Shown here piece by piece: positions 21,980-33,298 of a stretch of 64,000 nt of DNA. The position numbers and the translations under genes were made by a program. The DNA is from Adiantum capillus-veneris (Eukaryota > Streptophyta > Polypodiopsida > Polypodiales > Pteridaceae): contig CM043955.1 of assembly GCA_014529385.2 (NCBI GenBank), forward strand, positions 144,159,640-144,223,639. The letters are read 5' to 3'. The notes under the pieces were generated by a model that did not search any database, was not told the origin of the DNA, and saw only the letters and a list, made by a program, of their open reading frames with translations. The first letter of the stretch is position 1. Each line of letters starts with the position of its first letter.

Positions 21980-23595
21980 GAAGAGCCTAGACCTGCTTAC
22001 ATTATTGCGAACGACCTAACAGAAGAAGAAGAAGAGATTTTGCTAAGCTTGCTGAAAGAATACTGAGATATCTTCACTTGATCTTACAAGGACCTCAAGG
22101 GTGTTGATCTAGAAATCTGTTAACATACCATACCCATGAGAGACGATGAGAAACCAAGTAGACAAAGGCCATACACGTATAATGAAACATTTGCCAAAAA
22201 GATAAAAGAAGAGATTGAAAAACTAAAGGAAGCTGAATTCATTTACGAAATTGAACACACAGATTAAGTGTCTCCAATAGTGGTAGTACCCAAGAAGAAT
22301 AGAAAATTACAAGTGTGTGTTAATCTCAAAAAGGTGAATGCAGTTACCATTAGAGACAACTTTCCTCTTCCAATCACTGAGCATGTTTTAGAACAAGTTG
22401 CAAGAAATGAAGCTTACAGCTTCTTAGACAGCTTCTCGAAATACAATCAACTTTTGGTTGACCCAAAAGATCAACATAAAACTGTTTTGCAACAGAATGG
22501 AGTATATTTGCCTATCGGGTTATGCCATTTGGGTTAACTAATGCTCCGGCCACATTTCAAAGATTGATGAGCCATGATTTCAAAGAATATCTTATGAAAT
22601 TCTTAGAAGTATATATGGATGATCTATACGTACATTCATCAATTCGAGTTGATCACTTTGATCACCTCAAAAAGGTATTCGAAAAATATAGACTTTATAG
22701 GATTTGCTTAAATCCTGAAAAGTGCACATTCATGGGTAGACAAGGAAAAATTCTTGGACATATAGTGTCTAAAAATGGCATGGCTACTGATATTGAAAAG
22801 ATTCATGTCATTGTGGATTTTCCCAGGCCAACAATAGTCAAGGGGGTACAAGCCTTCATGGGGCATTGTGGATATTACCGACGGTTTATCTACATGTACG
22901 CTATCATTACAAAACCCATGTATAGCTTGATTACACACTTTGAATGGACCGAGGCATGTCAAGAATCCTTCATGACGCTTAAGCAAGCTCTCACCTCAGC
23001 TCCAATATTGAAGGAACCAGATTGGGATAAGATATTCCACGTACATGTTGATGCTTCCAATTTTTCTATTAGTTGTATACTAGCTCAACCAAGAGACGGA
23101 AAAATTGACTTTCCTATTTCTTATGCTAGCCAACAGTTAAATATGGCTAAAAAGAATTACACCACCACCAAAAGGGAAGGATTAGGAATGATCTATAATA
23201 TTAAAAAGTATAGACATTACCTATTAGCCAACAAGTTTGTGTTCTTTGTGGACCACAAGCTTTGTTGTATTTGGTCAACAAGCCATGCAGTAGGGAGAAT
23301 AGTGAGATGGTTCATAATTCTTCTGGAATTTGATTTCACTGTGGTTGTAAAAAAGGGCACTACACATCAACGAGCAGATCATTTGTCAAGGGTTGTTTCA
23401 GGAGAATCACCTCAAGGGGAAGACGATGACCTACCAGATGCTTATTTGTTCTCCATGGAAATGATACCTCAATGGTTGGAAAACATTGTGTCATTGATGA
23501 CAATAGCTCAAGTGGATTCACAAATACCACTTCCTATTACGATCGGTTTAATTGAGCAATCGGCTATGTATCAGATACTAGATGGTAGGCTATAA
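21980..23595 (+). pseudogene. H reverse transcriptase and RNase H
   Basis: RT begins around 22000 (DLTEEEEEILLSLLKEY) with stops, then runs 22268-22537 (SPIVVVPKKN, AYSFLDSFSKYNQ) and, after a frameshift near 22520, 22522-23595 ([16 protein letters not shown], catalytic VYMDDLYVHS at about 22610, GYYRRFI). RNase H follows: HVDASNFSISCILA (23045), TTKREGLGMIYNIKKYRHYL, FFVDHKL and HQRADHLSR keep the expected acidic residues. The catalytic sites are intact although the frame is broken once. The tail (SGESPQGEDDDLPDAYLF) leads to integrase. Confidence 0.85.
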
Positions 23596-23639
23596 AAAAG
23601 AAATTGAGATGGGATATTTCTCTTATGCATCAATCCTGA

Positions 23640-24166
23640 AGAAAAATAACAATACCTAAGCCAAGCACATGTTACCATAGTAGGACTTCACTTTGCGGAA
23701 GACCAAACTATGCAACGAATTTTGAGACTTGGGAGTATTTTGGACGACTATGAGGAGTGGTGCTCGATCTGTTGTAAAGGATTGTCCTCAATGTCAAAGG
23801 AAAACACCAATACCTCATGTAACATTGTTTCAAATGCCACTTGTTCCTAAGTGGAGTAACTATCTAGTTACTTACTTATCAAGCCGAACATTTCTTGAGG
23901 ATATGAGTAAACGCCGTCAAAGAGCAATTGAAACCGAAGCAAGAGACTATGCTCTTACTGGGAACCAATTATATTGAAGAGGTAAATATCAACATTTGCG
24001 TCTTTGTGCAAATGAAAACGAGTATATTCCGAGTATAGAGCAAGCACATGCTGGATTAGTCGAAGGTCACTTTTCTAGTGCGACCACCGCAAGAGCAATC
24101 TTGATGGTAGGCATATGGTGGCCAACACTTTTTGCTGATGCCAAAGAATATGTTTGAAGGTGTGAT
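23640..24166 (+). pseudogene. H integrase N-terminus with two HHCC modules, before C4
   Basis: Two integrase-type zinc modules follow each other. Module 1 (23660-23805, with a frameshift) has HVTIVGLHF and CPQCQRK. A spacer of about 75 residues (PKWSNYLVTYLSS, ETEARDYALTGNQLY) follows. Module 2 has HAGLVEGHF (about 24050) and GIWWPTLFADAKEYV, with its CDACQR split by C4: GTGAT at 24162-24166 continues at 33299. Normal gypsy integrases have one such module. Both keep H-x6-H and C-x2-C. Confidence 0.75.
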
Positions 24167-24378
24167 TGTTACCATATACATGTGTAGTGATGTGTGTGAA
24201 CACACTAGAACCGTTGGGGCATTTTTTCCCTCTTTAGGAGGTTTTCCCCCCCGTGCATTGTATATACGCCCATCACTCTAGGGCTATCTATCTTTCCATT
24301 ACACACTAAGTTATACACTCTCCATTGTGTGCCTTGAGCTTCCTTCGTCTTCTCCAAGCTGCAACCCTAATTCCAACA
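24167..24378 (+). repeat. 5' LTR of C4
   Basis: 212 bp; differs from the 3' LTR by about nine substitutions, a 1-bp deletion and a ~14-bp deletion near its end. Confidence 0.95.
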
Positions 24379-24380
24379 AT

Positions 24381-24392
24381 TGGTATCAGAGC
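24381..24392 (+). other. Primer-binding site of C4
   Basis: TGGTATCAGAGC, initiator-Met tRNA type, two bases after the LTR. Confidence 0.93.
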
Positions 24393-24739
24393 AGGTTGCA
24401 TCCTCTCGGGCTTAGTCGCTAGTTGCTCCAATACACACCTGCTCACTTTCTCCGAATTCAGTGAGCTTTGGCGAGCGTTCGCAGGTCGACAAATATTTCG
24501 GGAAAGCTCGTAGATCTTGGTCTACTCAGATTTTGATTTGGGCTCATTTCGGCCTCCGTTTCCACTATAGGTAGTACTGCACATGCTATTTCGTCATTTT
24601 GTGCAGAATTTTTGTCAGTGCCGTTTTCTGCATAAGAGGTGCCTTATAATCTTCTATGGTTTGTGCTATATAGCACGTATTGTTCCCGCTTCATTTCTCC
24701 TATTTTCGAGCAGTTTTCACATCAAGTGCAACATTTACC

Positions 24740-25850
24740 ATGGCTGACAACAACAACACAGATGTGTTCAAGACGTTTGCTGCTGAGGACAGGTTGGATG
24801 GGGACAACTACCCTATGTGGGAGTATATGATGCAACATGTTCTTGTGTCAAAGGGCATCTGGAACATTGTGCAGGGCATTGATGTACGTCCTGGTTCTGA
24901 GGATGTAGGCGATGTTGAGGATGTTCCAGGTCTTGCTGCAAGGATTGCTGCTGTTAGAGTTGTTTTGCCTACGACAGAACAAGCTCTTTGGAATATAAAG
25001 GATGCACGGGCTCATGCATTAATTGCGTTGTCTGTGAAGTGCACCATTGTTCCTCACATTCGTTCAGCGGAATCTGCAAAACAGGCTTGGGATATTTTGG
25101 ATGGTCTTTATGCAAGTCGCAATGAGGCTAAAATTGCTTTGCTGCGTAAAGAGCTAGAGTCGAAGATTATGCATGAGGAAGATGATATGGACACTTTCCT
25201 TGCTAGTGTCAAGGATATCAACGAGCAACTTATTTCTGCTGGAGAAGTCATTTTAGATAGTTCCCTTGTGCAGACTGTTCTTGATGCCTTACCAGATTCT
25301 TACCAAACTTTTGCTAGTACTTGGAGACTTATGACCCAAGGAAATCCAGAAGTTGTCAAATTTGATGCATTATGCACATTGCTGTTGCAAGACTCACTTT
25401 CCAAAAAAAAAAGGACTAGACAGCGTGCTGTTGAACAGGCTTTTATTGCTTCTCAAAGAAAGGGTGGTAACAGTAATGCAGCCACTTCTTATGGTTCTGC
25501 TGCGAGTGGCAAAACTTCTATTCCTAATGCTTCTGCTAGCAGCACTTCATCGGGAAATTCTGGTGACAAGGGCAAAAAGAAGATGCGTTGCCATTATTGT
25601 AAAGCAAATGATCACTGGATCAAGTCGTGTCCTCAGTTGAAGTCCAAAGAGGCTAAGAAGAAAGAGGGTGTTTCCACTGCAAATGCTGGTTCCACTACAA
25701 ATGCAGCCATTGTTGAGTCTTCTGTGAAAGGAGACTGTAATGCTGATGTTGATGCAGAATGGGCTTTTAGCGTAGAGTGCACTTACAATCCTGCTGTCCA
25801 TGATGCACGCTTGTCAGTTGCTACAGATTCACATGTGTGGTATTTTCGAC
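24740..25850 (+). CDS. C4 gag (Ty1/copia), open to the protease
   Basis: The best preserved gag of this copia family: about 370 residues from MADNNNTDVF. It has the DUF4219/UBN2-type start (RLDGDNYPMWEYMMQHVL), a helical body (KQAWDILDGLYASRNEAK, LPDSYQTFASTWRLM), a Ser/Gly-rich linker and zinc knuckle CHYCKANDHWIKSCP (about 25590). It packages RNA in virus-like particles by family knowledge. An extra T near 25850 shifts the frame at the protease motif (WYF then DSGATKHIT in the next frame), ending the gag frame at 25885. The start at 24740 matches the gag start in C3; the upstream in-frame ATG at 24680 lies in the leader. Confidence 0.85.
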
Positions 25851-28499
25851 AGTGGTGCTACAAAGCACATTACCTCACATCGTGAATTGTTTACCTCTCT
25901 CGAGTCTGTCCGTCGTGGGAATTCAGTCACTTGTGCCAACAATGCCTCTTATCCAGTTCAGGGAGTTGGAAAGATTGTGCTTACTGCTGCTAATGGCAGT
26001 TCCTTCACACTTGTTGATGCACTTTATGTACCTGGGATCAAGAAGAATTTCTTGTCTATATCCGCACTTGCTAGACTTGGACTTGTAGTCAAATTTGTGG
26101 ATGACAGATGTACAGTTCATGATCTCAGTTTTGGTGATGAAAATTGTTACATCTGTCCTTTTGTGCCGTGGGTTGTATAAGCTCATTTTTTATGACAAGT
26201 GTGGACAAAATTTTGCAAATGTTGTTGCAGATTCAAGGGCTATTTCAGATGCAAAACTTTGGCATGCACGTTTTGGTCATCTGAATTTTGCCAGTTTGCT
26301 GTGTTTGCAGAAATCTGATATGGTTTCTTCTTTGGCACCTCTTGAAGCACTTGTCAAACATGTTTGTGAAGGCTGCATTTTAGGTAAGATGCAGCGTTCT
26401 AAGTTTCCAAAGGATGGTTCATTTTGGGCCACATGCAGGGTGTAGCTTGTGCATAGTGATGTTTGTGGGCCCATGCAAAATCCGTCCTTGGGCAATTACC
26501 TGTACTTCGTGACTTTCATTGATGATTACTCCAAGCATGCATGGGTATTTCTGCTTAAAGAGAAGTCCGAAGTTTTTATGTGCTTCAAACAATTTCTAGC
26601 TATGGATGAAAATGTCTCGAAATGTACTATGGGCACCCTCCGTTCCGATCGAGGGGGGGAGTATATGTCTCATGAATTCAATGCATTTCTAGCTAGTCGT
26701 TGGATAAAACACAATTGTACGGAAATGGCACGATGTATGGTCAAAAGTCAAGGTTTACCGCATTCTTTTTGGCTTGATGCCATGATGTGTGCCACTTATG
26801 TACTTAACAGGTGTCGTATGAAAGCTTTGCAATCTATTACTCCATATGAAGCATGGCATGATATAAAGACTTCTATTGAGCACATGCGTGTTTTTGGCTG
26901 TTTGGCATATGCTTTGGTGCCACAAGTGCAGCATAGAAAATTGGATGATAAGATTGTGAAATGTATTTTTGTTGGTTATAGTGCTGAAAGCAAAGGTTAC
27001 AGGTTGTATCATCCGCAAACAAAACGTATTCTGGTTTCACAGGATGTAGTGTTTGTGGAAGATTCTGTTCATCCCTTGCTCTCATGTACTAGAGACAGTA
27101 ATGTAAGCTCACATGACATTTATGACACTTTGTTGCCTATTTTCAGTGGTGGAAATACGGATGTAAGTTCCAATGAGGCACATGTACAGCCTATGGGGGT
27201 TTCTGAAATGTTACAGATCAGCCTATAAAATTGGATGATAAGATTGTGAAATGTATTTTTGTTGGTTATAGTGCTGAAAGCAAAGGTTACAGGTTGTATC
27301 ATCCGCAAACAAAACGTATTCTGGTTTCACAGGATGTAGTGTTTGTGGAAGATTCTGTTCAGCCCTTGCTCTCATGTACTAGAGACAGTAATGTAAGCTC
27401 ACATGACATTTATGACACTTTGTTGCCTTTTTCAGTGGTGGAAATACGGATGTAAGTTCCAATGAGGCACATGTACAGCCTATGGGGGTTTCTGAAAATG
27501 TTACAGATCAGCCTATTACTGATGCAGATGTACATGATGTACTTGATGAGGAAAGAGCTGAAAATGAGTAGGCTAGAGGTATGCCAAAATGGATGGTCCA
27601 CACTTTGCCTGACAGTAAATTGGATGCACCTTTGTCTAGTCGTACTTGTTCAGGCTCTCGCGACGCATCTTATGCATCATATTGTTATGCTTTGGCTGTG
27701 TCTAGCTTACATGATGTTGAGGAGCCTCTATCTTTTGATGAAGCACAGAATTCACAAAATTGGATGGCTGCCATGCAATTAGAATATGATGCACTTATAG
27801 AAAATGACACATGGACTTTATGTGATTTGCCTCTTGGCAAAAAGGCCATTGGTACGAAGTGGGTTTACAAGTTGTAACGCAAGTCGGATGGTGAGATCGA
27901 TCGTCATAAGGCTCGACTTGTTGCAAAGGGTTATGCACAACAAAAAGGCATAGATTATGAAGAGACTTTTGCTCCCACTTGTCGTATGACTATTGTGCGT
28001 TTTCTATGTGCATTGGCAGCTCATTTTGGTTGGGATGTACATCAATCAGACATTGTTACTGCTTTCTTGAATGGTGACATATTTGAGGAAGTTTATGTAA
28101 CGCAGCCTCGCGGTTTGTCCCATAAAAGGACAAGAGGACAAAGTGTACAAATGTAAGAAGGCTTTGTATGGGTTGAAGCAATCTCCTCGTGCTTGGTATG
28201 AGAAAGCTGACACTCATTTGGTTAAACGAGGCTTTTGTAACAGTCCAACATAAAGCACATTGTATGTAAAGCGTGAGGGTGATGTACTTCTCATTGTGGT
28301 TCTTTATGTTGATGATTTGCTGATCACTAGACCAAATGAGAGACATCTTGCTGAATTTAAGGTTGATTTGAATGCTACTTTCAAGATGAAAGATTTGGGG
28401 CTGTTGCATCATTACTTGGGTATACAGTTTAAGCAGTGTGATGGTGGTATTGCCTTGTGTCAGAAAAGTTACATAGAGACATTGCTATGTAAGTTTGGA
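25851..28499 (+). pseudogene. C4 protease, integrase and RT part 1
   Basis: Protease FDSGATKHITSHRE (25845), gag-pre-integrase (LWHARFGHLNFASL, 26260; CEGCILGKM), integrase core from 26449 (HSDVCGPMQ, FIDDYSKHAWVF, RSDRGGEYMSHEF). A short deletion at about 26712 fuses WIKHNC to TEMARCM, removing the segment that in C1 reads PYTPQQNGVAERKN, so the third catalytic residue (Glu) is gone. A 290-bp tandem duplication (26941-27230 / 27231-27512) follows. RT shows CDLPLGKKAIGTKWVYKL (27820), YGLKQSPRAWYEK (28165) and YVDDLLIT (28305). N1 interrupts it after KFGLE (28499-28504). Confidence 0.85.
26941..27512 (+). repeat. 290-bp tandem duplication in C4 integrase C-terminal region
   Basis: The block starting TTGGATGATAAGATTGTG at 26941 restarts at 27231. 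The junction is GCCTATAAAATTGG at 27221-27234. Unit 2 has small deletions relative to unit 1. Confidence 0.9.
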
Positions 28500-28504
28500 C
28501 TTGA

Positions 28505-28694
28505 TGAAGGGGATCGGGGAGCACCACAGACGGAGAGTGAGAGAGAGAAGGAGACACACGACACACAGATATGGGTGGGGAGACTCAAAGAGTGAGCAGC
28601 CCCCTATACACTTATGCTATGTATAAGGTATACAAGTCAGTGGGCGCCCAGACTCTGGGCGGCCGGGCAAGGCACAGACTCCTATACCCCAACA
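28505..28694 (-). repeat. 3' LTR of N1
   Basis: 190 bp; on the minus strand it starts TGTTGGGGTATAGG and ends CCCCTTCA. A GGGAGGT purine stretch (28695-28705) precedes it in the sense direction. Confidence 0.92.
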
Positions 28695-28773
28695 ACCTCC
28701 CACTTAAAGGCGACTGTGCCTTTAAGCAAGAGAACCTAGTTTAAAGACTACAAAAGGTGAGAGAAAACCGCTC

Positions 28774-30627
28774 TCAACGGATACCCACTGGCTGGCTGTG
28801 ATCGTGTGCATCCGGCTGTCCTGCTCCCGTGTAAGTCCATACACCACCAGACGTACCGCACACGTACTGCAAGTATGTACGCAATACCTGCATATCTCCC
28901 TCTTGCACTATGCCATCATCAGTCAACAAACGACTGACAACCCCAACTACAAATGCTCCCACTGCAGCTGCGATATCCGGTCTCAAGATCAACATCTCAT
29001 ACATGAGACCACCGAATGCCGATGCAATGCTAGCGGGCCCTGCTAGGTCTACGAAGCATGCATCAACATATATATCCCTGGCAATAGGCATCTCTGACTG
29101 ACAAGGCGTGTTAGCCACATGCATCTCCTGACTGTCCGCAAAAGACGCATCAACTTGTCGTGCAACCTCAGAGCAAACCAACTGCTCTAGGTGTCTGCTG
29201 GAAGACATATCCTGCACAACTATATCCCCATGCTCACTGTCGAGCATAGAAAGGAATGATTGCATAATCGCTGACATCTCAGTCTCCTTTGCAATCATCC
29301 ACTGCAAACATGACCACGCAATCTGCTGTGACTCACTAGAGCTCTCATGCTCTAACTCCGTATGCATAGACTCTTGCACAACGTCCTCCTGTCGTGACTC
29401 ACTAGAGCAAGACCGCTCTACCTGTCTATCCTGCATAGAAGTATCTCGCACAACTGACTCTCTGCTTTGCTCAGTCACTGGCAAAGCATGCATGTCTGAC
29501 TCTGTCACCTCTCTGTGTGACTGCTCAAGTCGTGCCCTAACTGTGTGCACAACGAGCTCACTACTCTGCACTCCATGCAAAGTACCCTGCAACCCATGAG
29601 CAAAAGAGACTCGCCTGCTCTCTCGCTCTCTACCTGGCTGCATGATCACAGAGACAACACCGTCTCTCTCGTGATCCACATGCAATGGGTAACCTGTACC
29701 ACTCCTGGCACCTCTCGCAATCACTAGCGAACCCAAATGCAACGCAAAAGATCGCTCAAGCAGCGATACCCGACATCCACTATACCGTAACTGTCTGACT
29801 GAGATCAAATCCCGTCTCAGATCTGGCACATAACACACATGACGCAGGGTAAATCTCATACCACTGGGCAAGGACAAACATACGTCTCCTGCACCCTCAA
29901 TGTCATACACAGCACCATCATCCATGTGCACACAACCAAGTCTCCCACTAGAAAACGTGCTAAACCACTCACGATGCGACGTGACATGGAAAGTAGCATC
30001 TGAATCTAGTAACCAATGTGAAGACAATGTGCAATCCGATATGCAATCCGTAGACATAAGATCGTCTGAAGACAAGCTAGATGTAAATGTGACATCGCTG
30101 TCATAAGCATACTCAGTAACCACCGTACTGATCTGACTAGCATCTGTCATGCCCAAATCTGCATCACGCATCTGTCGCCTCCGTTGTCTCAAACGCCTGA
30201 AACATCGACGCCTAATGTGCCCTCTATGTCCACAATGCCAACATGTCAAGTCTCTATGCCGTCGAGACTTGCGTGTGGGATCAATCTCTCCCATGGACAT
30301 AGAAGTGGGACTAGACTTCCCTGTAGACATGGATGTCGCGTACATAGCATGTAAACTCTGCCATAAAGCATGAGTTGTAGTCTCCCTCGAGACCTGCCAG
30401 TCAACAGCCTCAACCAGATGCAAACAAATCGTAGACATAGCTAACTCATCAAGATCCTGCCAATCATCATCACGCATAGACTTGGGCTTCGCCGATAAAC
30501 CACGCAAGGGTTTATCCTGCCCCAAATCCGCCAATGCAATAAGCATATGCTCCTTCCAAGCAACAAAATCTGCACCATCAAACTGTGTCAGACCATAACG
30601 TTGGAAGTCAAATGAAAAATCAGCCAT
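28774..30627 (-). CDS. N1 gag-protease protein with RT remnant tail
   Basis: Uninterrupted frame of 617 residues from MADFSFDFQRYGL (30627; an in-frame ATG at 30663 gives 629, but MADF matches the usual copia gag start). Order: gag N-terminus (LTQFDGADFVAWKEHML), LDELAMSTICLHL, zinc knuckle CWHCGHRGHIRRRCF, protease WLLDSDATFHVTSHREWF (DSDA instead of DSGA), protease end LRHVCYVPDLRRDLISV, then a Ser/Glu/Gln-rich segment of about 230 residues, and a tail with LRPDIAAAVGAFVVGVVSR and VLRTYLQYVCGT that resembles the copia RT end (TRPDIAFAVGVVSRYM, IMRYLKHT in C2). Integrase and the RT catalytic core are absent. It probably makes a Gag-like protein and depends on other elements for replication. 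Confidence 0.85.
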   Translation of the reverse strand: MADFSFDFQRYGLTQFDGADFVAWKEHMLIALADLGQDKPLRGLSAKPKSMRDDDWQDLDELAMSTICLHLVEAVDWQVSRETTTHALWQSLHAMYATSMSTGKSSPTSMSMGEIDPTRKSRRHRDLTCWHCGHRGHIRRRCFRRLRQRRRQMRDADLGMTDASQISTVVTEYAYDSDVTFTSSLSSDDLMSTDCISDCTLSSHWLLDSDATFHVTSHREWFSTFSSGRLGCVHMDDGAVYDIEGAGDVCLSLPSGMRFTLRHVCYVPDLRRDLISVRQLRYSGCRVSLLERSFALHLGSLVIARGARSGTGYPLHVDHERDGVVSVIMQPGRERESRRVSFAHGLQGTLHGVQSSELVVHTVRARLEQSHREVTESDMHALPVTEQSRESVVRDTSMQDRQVERSCSSESRQEDVVQESMHTELEHESSSESQQIAWSCLQWMIAKETEMSAIMQSFLSMLDSEHGDIVVQDMSSSRHLEQLVCSEVARQVDASFADSQEMHVANTPCQSEMPIARDIYVDACFVDLAGPASIASAFGGLMYEMLILRPDIAAAVGAFVVGVVSRLLTDDGIVQEGDMQVLRTYLQYVCGTSGGVWTYTGAGQPDAHDHSQPVGIR

Positions 30628-30663
30628 AATGCTCGCAAAAGAGCAACCAACAATGAGTAGCAA

Positions 30664-31959
30664 ATGTCAACCAAATCAGCCCTAAACTGGCTCGAATCGC
30701 ATCAAGAAAAGTCTGCAAATATGGCTATAAAATATGGCTGCAAATCAGCCCCAAAACGGCCCCAAAATTCAGCTCTTAAACAACTGCATAAAGAAGTCAC
30801 AAATGTGTCCCAAATCAGCCTACAACTGAGCCATACATGGACACTTGCAAAGAGGAAACAATGGCTGAAAATTCAGCACCCAAATAAGCCCTCAAACCTG
30901 CCTGTAAACTTGTAAACCTGTAGCTGAAACCTGCTGAAAAACCTCAAGCCATTAGTGCTCGAATCCAGCTACCTAGCTCGTAGCCACACAAGCATACATC
31001 ACAATACTCACTCCTGTGAGTGTGCCAAGATAACTGTACGCCTGTCAAACCGTGAGCTAATCACCAAGCCCACACTATGCGGTATCGATGCATACACACG
31101 TACAGATCTCCCACCTGCAGAGAACACCGCACGTAAATGCTGAGTGCAACCCGCAATCTCAACCTGGATTGCATCAACTTATGTGCATAAAACTCATGGG
31201 AAAATTTCACCAGAGTTTCGACGCACAATGGCTATCAACACAAAAATAACCATTGTCCTGCAAGCTCAATACAATGAGCAATCAATGCGCATCAAACTAC
31301 ACTCAATATACATGCATAAGCTCTGCAAACCTGTGTCCAACAAATGCTCACAAAGAGTACCACAGGTGACCATACATGTCATCTACAACCTACCTCTGCA
31401 CTTGCTCACAAGATCTACTGCTCACCACATAAGGCATACATTGTATCCTCCCACCTGTGAGGAAACTTGCAGCAAATATCACTCTCACATCTGAGAGCAA
31501 ACTATGTGTGGAATCCTCGACACACAATAAACAACTGCTGCTGCAGAAAATTCAGCGTTCAGAATTTTAAAATTCTGATATAACGAGCGCGTCTGGAGCA
31601 TGCCAAAACCCCAAGGTAGACTCCTGGATCACATGTATCCGAGTCTGGGTGTGAAAGCTATGCCAAAAACCTCCGTTTCGACCCAAAAACGCAGCATAAA
31701 CTGCCAAAAGAGGGCTGAAAAATGCAGCTCCTCAACCGTAGCTCGAATGAGGTTTCTGATGGCTTGAATGGCTTTGAAATGGGGGTAAAACGCCAGGACA
31801 CCTAGTGGAAACGCTCTCGGAAAGCTGAATTTGCCGATGCCGAAGTCGAAACCCTGTTTTCACTCTTGAAAGTGCGCGCGCGCGGACGCAATTTTGGGAA
31901 TGAAACTGGCTCTCTGCTATCGTCGTGACTGTGCACACACGCGCTCCCTCCGCACCTAC
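30664..31959 (-). other. N1 5' leader
   Basis: About 1.3 kb between the primer-binding site and the gag ATG. It contains several short copies of CAAATCAGCC (plus strand, 30684-30826) but no supported gene; plus-strand ORFs here (for example 31144-31494) have no motif. Confidence 0.6.
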
Positions 31960-31971
31960 GCTCTGATACCA
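31960..31971 (-). other. Primer-binding site of N1
   Basis: GCTCTGATACCA on the plus strand, i.e. TGGTATCAGAGC in sense, two bases from the 5' LTR. Confidence 0.92.
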
Positions 31972-31973
31972 AT

Positions 31974-32232
31974 TGAAGGGGATCGGGGAGCACCACAGAC
32001 GGAGAGTGAGAGAGAGAAGGAGACACACGACACACAGATATGGGTGGGGAGACTCAAAGAGTGAGCAGCCCCCTATACACTTATGCTATGTATAAGGTAT
32101 ACAAGTCAGTGGGTGCCCAGACTCAAAGAGTGAGCAGCCCCCTATACACTTATGCTATGTATAAGGTATACAAGTCAGTGGGCGCCCAGACTCTGGGCGG
32201 CCGGGCAAGGCACAGACGCCTATACCCCAACA
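31974..32232 (-). repeat. 5' LTR of N1 with 69-bp tandem duplication
   Basis: 259 bp. Units 32051-32119 and 32120-32188 are near-identical; the 3' LTR has a single unit. Otherwise only one base differs. Confidence 0.92.
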
Positions 32233-32996
32233 CTTGAGGACTGCAAACCTATTGCCACTCCCATGGAAACAGGTTTGAAGTTGAGTCTACATGATGCTGG
32301 CGATCTTGTTGATGTCACTTTTTACCAAATTGCTATTGGCTGCCTTATTTATGTATGCAACACGAGGCTAGATATTCAGTTTACAGTCTCACAGGTCAGC
32401 AGATTTATGCATGGCCTAGGGTCTAAGCATTGGCAGGCTGTCAAGAGGATTTTCCGCTACCTTAGTGGCACTTTACATCTTGGCTTGCTTTATCCCAAGG
32501 GGGGATCATTGGCGCCAGACTTACATGCTTTTTCGGACTCAGATTGGGCTGGTTGTTTTGACACGCGAGTGTCCACAAGTGGTTTTTGTTTCATGCTTGG
32601 CAGTTCATGTATATCATGGTTGAGCAAGAAGAAACCTACTGTGGCCACTTCGAGTTGTGAGGATGAGTAGAGGGCAGTGTTCACAGCTACGGTTGAGTGT
32701 GTATGGCTCAGACGCCTTATGGGGCTGATTTGGGTGTTGGACAGGACACTGCCAACACTATCTAAATTGAGAGTCAGAGTGCATTGGCAGTTGCGAGGAA
32801 CCCAGTTTTTCATGCTCGCACAAAGCACATTGAGGTGCATTACCACTATGTCAGGGAGAGGCTCTCAGCAGGAGAGAGCAGCTTGGCTTATGTGCCAACA
32901 CAGGACAACCATGCAGATCTTTTCACAAAGGCATTGTCTCATGAGAAGCTTGAAGCTTTCCGCAAAGCTTTGGGCTTACTACCCTTTCTGGACTGA
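32233..32996 (+). pseudogene. C4 RT end and RNase H, after N1
   Basis: Continues C4 pol from the CTTGA duplication: [54 protein letters not shown] (RNase H first Asp) and, after a stop and frameshift near 32667-32740, ARNPVFHARTKHIEVHYHYV and ADLFTKALSHEKLEAFRKAL to 32996. It matches C1 and C3. Confidence 0.85.
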
Positions 32997-33071
32997 TCAT
33001 GTCCTCAGGGCATGGCACTTCCCTTTACTGATGTGCCAGCTCTCGTTCACCGCATCACTCCAGGGGGGATT

Positions 33072-33298
33072 TGTTACCATATACATGTGGTAGTGATGTT
33101 TGTGAACACACTAGGACCACCGGGGCATTTTTTCCCTCTTTAGGAGGTTTTCCCCCCCGTGCATTGTATATAAGCCCATCACTCTAGGGCTATCTATCTT
33201 TCCATTGCACACTAAGTAATACACTCTCCATTGTGTGGCTTGAGCTTCCTTCGTCTTCTCCAAGGTGTGTGCGTTTCTCTGCAACCCTAATTCCAACA
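33072..33298 (+). repeat. 3' LTR of C4
   Basis: 227 bp, from TGTTACCATATACATGTG to TTCCAACA, preceded by the CAGGGGGGAT polypurine tract. Confidence 0.95.

Larger units (their letters stand above)
28505..32232 (-). mobile_element. N1: non-autonomous Ty1/copia derivative nested in C4
   Basis: 3,728 bp on the minus strand, with LTRs at 31974-32232 (5') and 28505-28694 (3'), perfect CTTGA target duplications (28500-28504 and 32233-32237), an initiator-Met primer-binding site and one long open frame. Apart from a 69-bp tandem duplication in the 5' LTR, the LTRs differ by one base, so it is the youngest insertion in the window. It lacks integrase and catalytic RT. Confidence 0.92.
24167..33298 (+). 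mobile_element. C4: Ty1/copia element inside the H integrase, hosting N1
   Basis: Bounded by LTRs 24167-24378 and 33072-33298 and by perfect GTGAT target duplications (24162-24166 and 33299-33303). Removal restores the CxxC of the H integrase HHCC module. Net of N1 it is about 5.4 kb. It is the same family as C3 and C1. Confidence 0.95.

Noticed and set aside
30664-31494. Plus-strand ORFs in the N1 leader
   Set aside because: No motif; region lies between the primer-binding site and gag of a minus-strand element.
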